6,738 nt of DNA. Origin: Candidatus Iainarchaeum sp. Lineage in GTDB: Archaea > Iainarchaeota > Iainarchaeia > Iainarchaeales > GCA-2688035. The translations under genes were made by a program, and so were the position numbers. Of this stretch, positions 5,997 to 6,738 are shown piece after piece (position 1 is the first letter of the stretch; each line of letters begins with the position of its first letter). The notes under the pieces are model-generated. The model did no database searches, had not been told where the DNA came from, and saw only the letters and a program-made list of their open reading frames with translations. The stretch covers positions 1 through 6,738 of the forward strand of contig JAFCCK010000051.1 of the NCBI GenBank assembly GCA_017610245.1, in the 5' to 3' direction.

Positions 5997-5998
5997 TT

Positions 5999-6738
5999 AT
6001 GGTGGAGTTGCAGCTTGAGGTTCCAAAGATTGTGGAAAAGATAAATTATCTTCACTCCAGCATTTCCTCGCAGGACTGGGGGGATGCAACAAGAGTAGTT
6101 TTTGTCGCCTCGCTCGACAAAGCGATTGACAAACTGAGGGAGCTAAGGGAGCAGTTCAAGAAAGTTGACAGAGAGCTTGAGAGAGGCGGAGCTGTTGGCA
6201 AGCCTGATTTAATGGAATTGATGCAGGAGTTTGACGCAACACTGCCTGTACTGGAAAACAACCTCAAAATGGAAAAAGAGAAGAAAAGCAGGGCAAAGGA
6301 ATCAAACATTTTTGCGCGAGAGGAAAATGCTGAGCTTTATAGCGACCTTACGCAGCGAATCCAAACCCTTCTACTTAGGGCTCGCTACATGGCTGAAAGG
6401 CTGAATGTTTTCGCGTTGAGACAGAGTTCTGTGCCCTTAGAAGGAAAAAGCACCGCAAGGCAGGTGCTCGACCTGCTGCAGCTAAAGGAAAACGAGATTG
6501 AAGAGCTAAGAGAGAAATATGAGGATGTAAGGAAAAGAAGCTATTTGGGCTATGTGCAAGAGCAGACATCTGTTGATTTGGAGCAGGATTTGAGCGAGCT
6601 TGCAATGAAGATGAGCGCGATGGCAAACGAACTGGGCAAAGAGATTTCAATTCACAAAAACCAGATTGAGTACATCCAAAACAGTTACGCTGAACTGAAG
6701 CAGAGGCTTGATGCTGTGCAGGAAACATTCGATAGCTA
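5999..6738 (+). CDS. Unrecognised long helical/coiled-coil protein (3' end outside window)
   Basis: The frame is open from ATG 5999 (or GTG 6002) to the right edge, giving 246 visible residues with no stop. I do not recognise a family. The sequence is almost entirely predicted helix, rich in Glu, Lys, Leu, Gln and Arg, with heptad-like stretches. Examples are SLDKAIDKLRELREQFKKVD (about 38-57), VLDLLQLKENEIEELREKYE (about 155-174) and IEYIQNSYAELKQRLDAVQE (near the end). Breaks occur at GGAVGKPD (about 63-70) and SSVPLEGKST (about 142-151). There is no signal peptide, transmembrane segment, Cys cluster or nucleotide-binding motif in the visible part. The layout suggests a cytoplasmic structural, scaffold or SMC-like arm protein, but a globular or membrane domain could follow beyond the window. 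The gene has its own promoter, divergent from the nuclease gene. Confidence 0.8.
   Translation, partial: MVELQLEVPKIVEKINYLHSSISSQDWGDATRVVFVASLDKAIDKLRELREQFKKVDRELERGGAVGKPDLMELMQEFDATLPVLENNLKMEKEKKSRAKESNIFAREENAELYSDLTQRIQTLLLRARYMAERLNVFALRQSSVPLEGKSTARQVLDLLQLKENEIEELREKYEDVRKRSYLGYVQEQTSVDLEQDLSELAMKMSAMANELGKEISIHKNQIEYIQNSYAELKQRLDAVQETFDS

Noticed and set aside
5861..6055. N-terminal extension of the nuclease frame to 6055, which looks hydrophobic in part
   Set aside because: It covers the AT-rich divergent promoter region and overlaps the start of the coiled-coil gene. The family N-terminus begins at 5860 with a TATA-like box at the right distance.
6052..6728. Minus-strand open frames opposite the coiled-coil gene
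   Set aside because: They are Ser/Leu-rich shadows produced by the Glu/Lys-rich coiled-coil coding sequence.
1..6738. tRNA, rRNA, CRISPR array, insertion sequence or phage genes
   Set aside because: No cloverleaf, regularly spaced repeats, terminal inverted repeats or transposase/integrase-like coding sequence was seen on either strand by eye.

Overview
The window looks archaeal. The aspartyl-tRNA synthetase is the compact archaeal type. Ribosome-binding sites are built on GGTG or GAGGAGGT, complementary to the archaeal 16S 3' end. Several starts have no Shine-Dalgarno (SD) sequence but sit about 25 bp downstream of a TATA-like A/T box, as in leaderless archaeal transcripts. Gene packing is tight, and the style is compatible with a small-genome (for example DPANN-type) archaeon. 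That lineage guess is inference only, because no rRNA or lineage marker is present.

Left two thirds (1-4343, all minus strand). Read in transcription order, this is an HhH-GPD DNA glycosylase, aspS, gatC, gatA and an inositol-monophosphatase-family gene cut by the left edge. Spacings shrink along the cluster: 42 nt, 46 nt, 3 nt, then a 4-nt ATGA overlap. The core is the indirect Asn-tRNA(Asn) pathway. A non-discriminating AspRS would charge Asp onto tRNA(Asn), and the GatCAB amidotransferase would convert it to Asn. The AspRS carries the His and Pro anticodon-domain residues associated with non-discriminating enzymes, which fits its placement next to gatC and gatA. gatB is not in the window.

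Right third (4344-6738). A short secreted protein with one Ig-like domain (+) diverges from the glycosylase. It converges on a metallo-beta-lactamase/beta-CASP nuclease-like gene (-). That gene in turn diverges from a long, unrecognised, helical/coiled-coil protein (+) cut by the right edge. Both divergent intergenic regions contain back-to-back TATA-like elements at plausible distances.

No RNA gene, CRISPR array, insertion sequence or phage gene was found, and no gene-free stretch exceeds 300 bases. I see no strong candidate for a wholly new system. The most useful leads are the atypical amidase signature of GatA, the translation coupling of the phosphatase to gatA, and the unknown coiled-coil gene.
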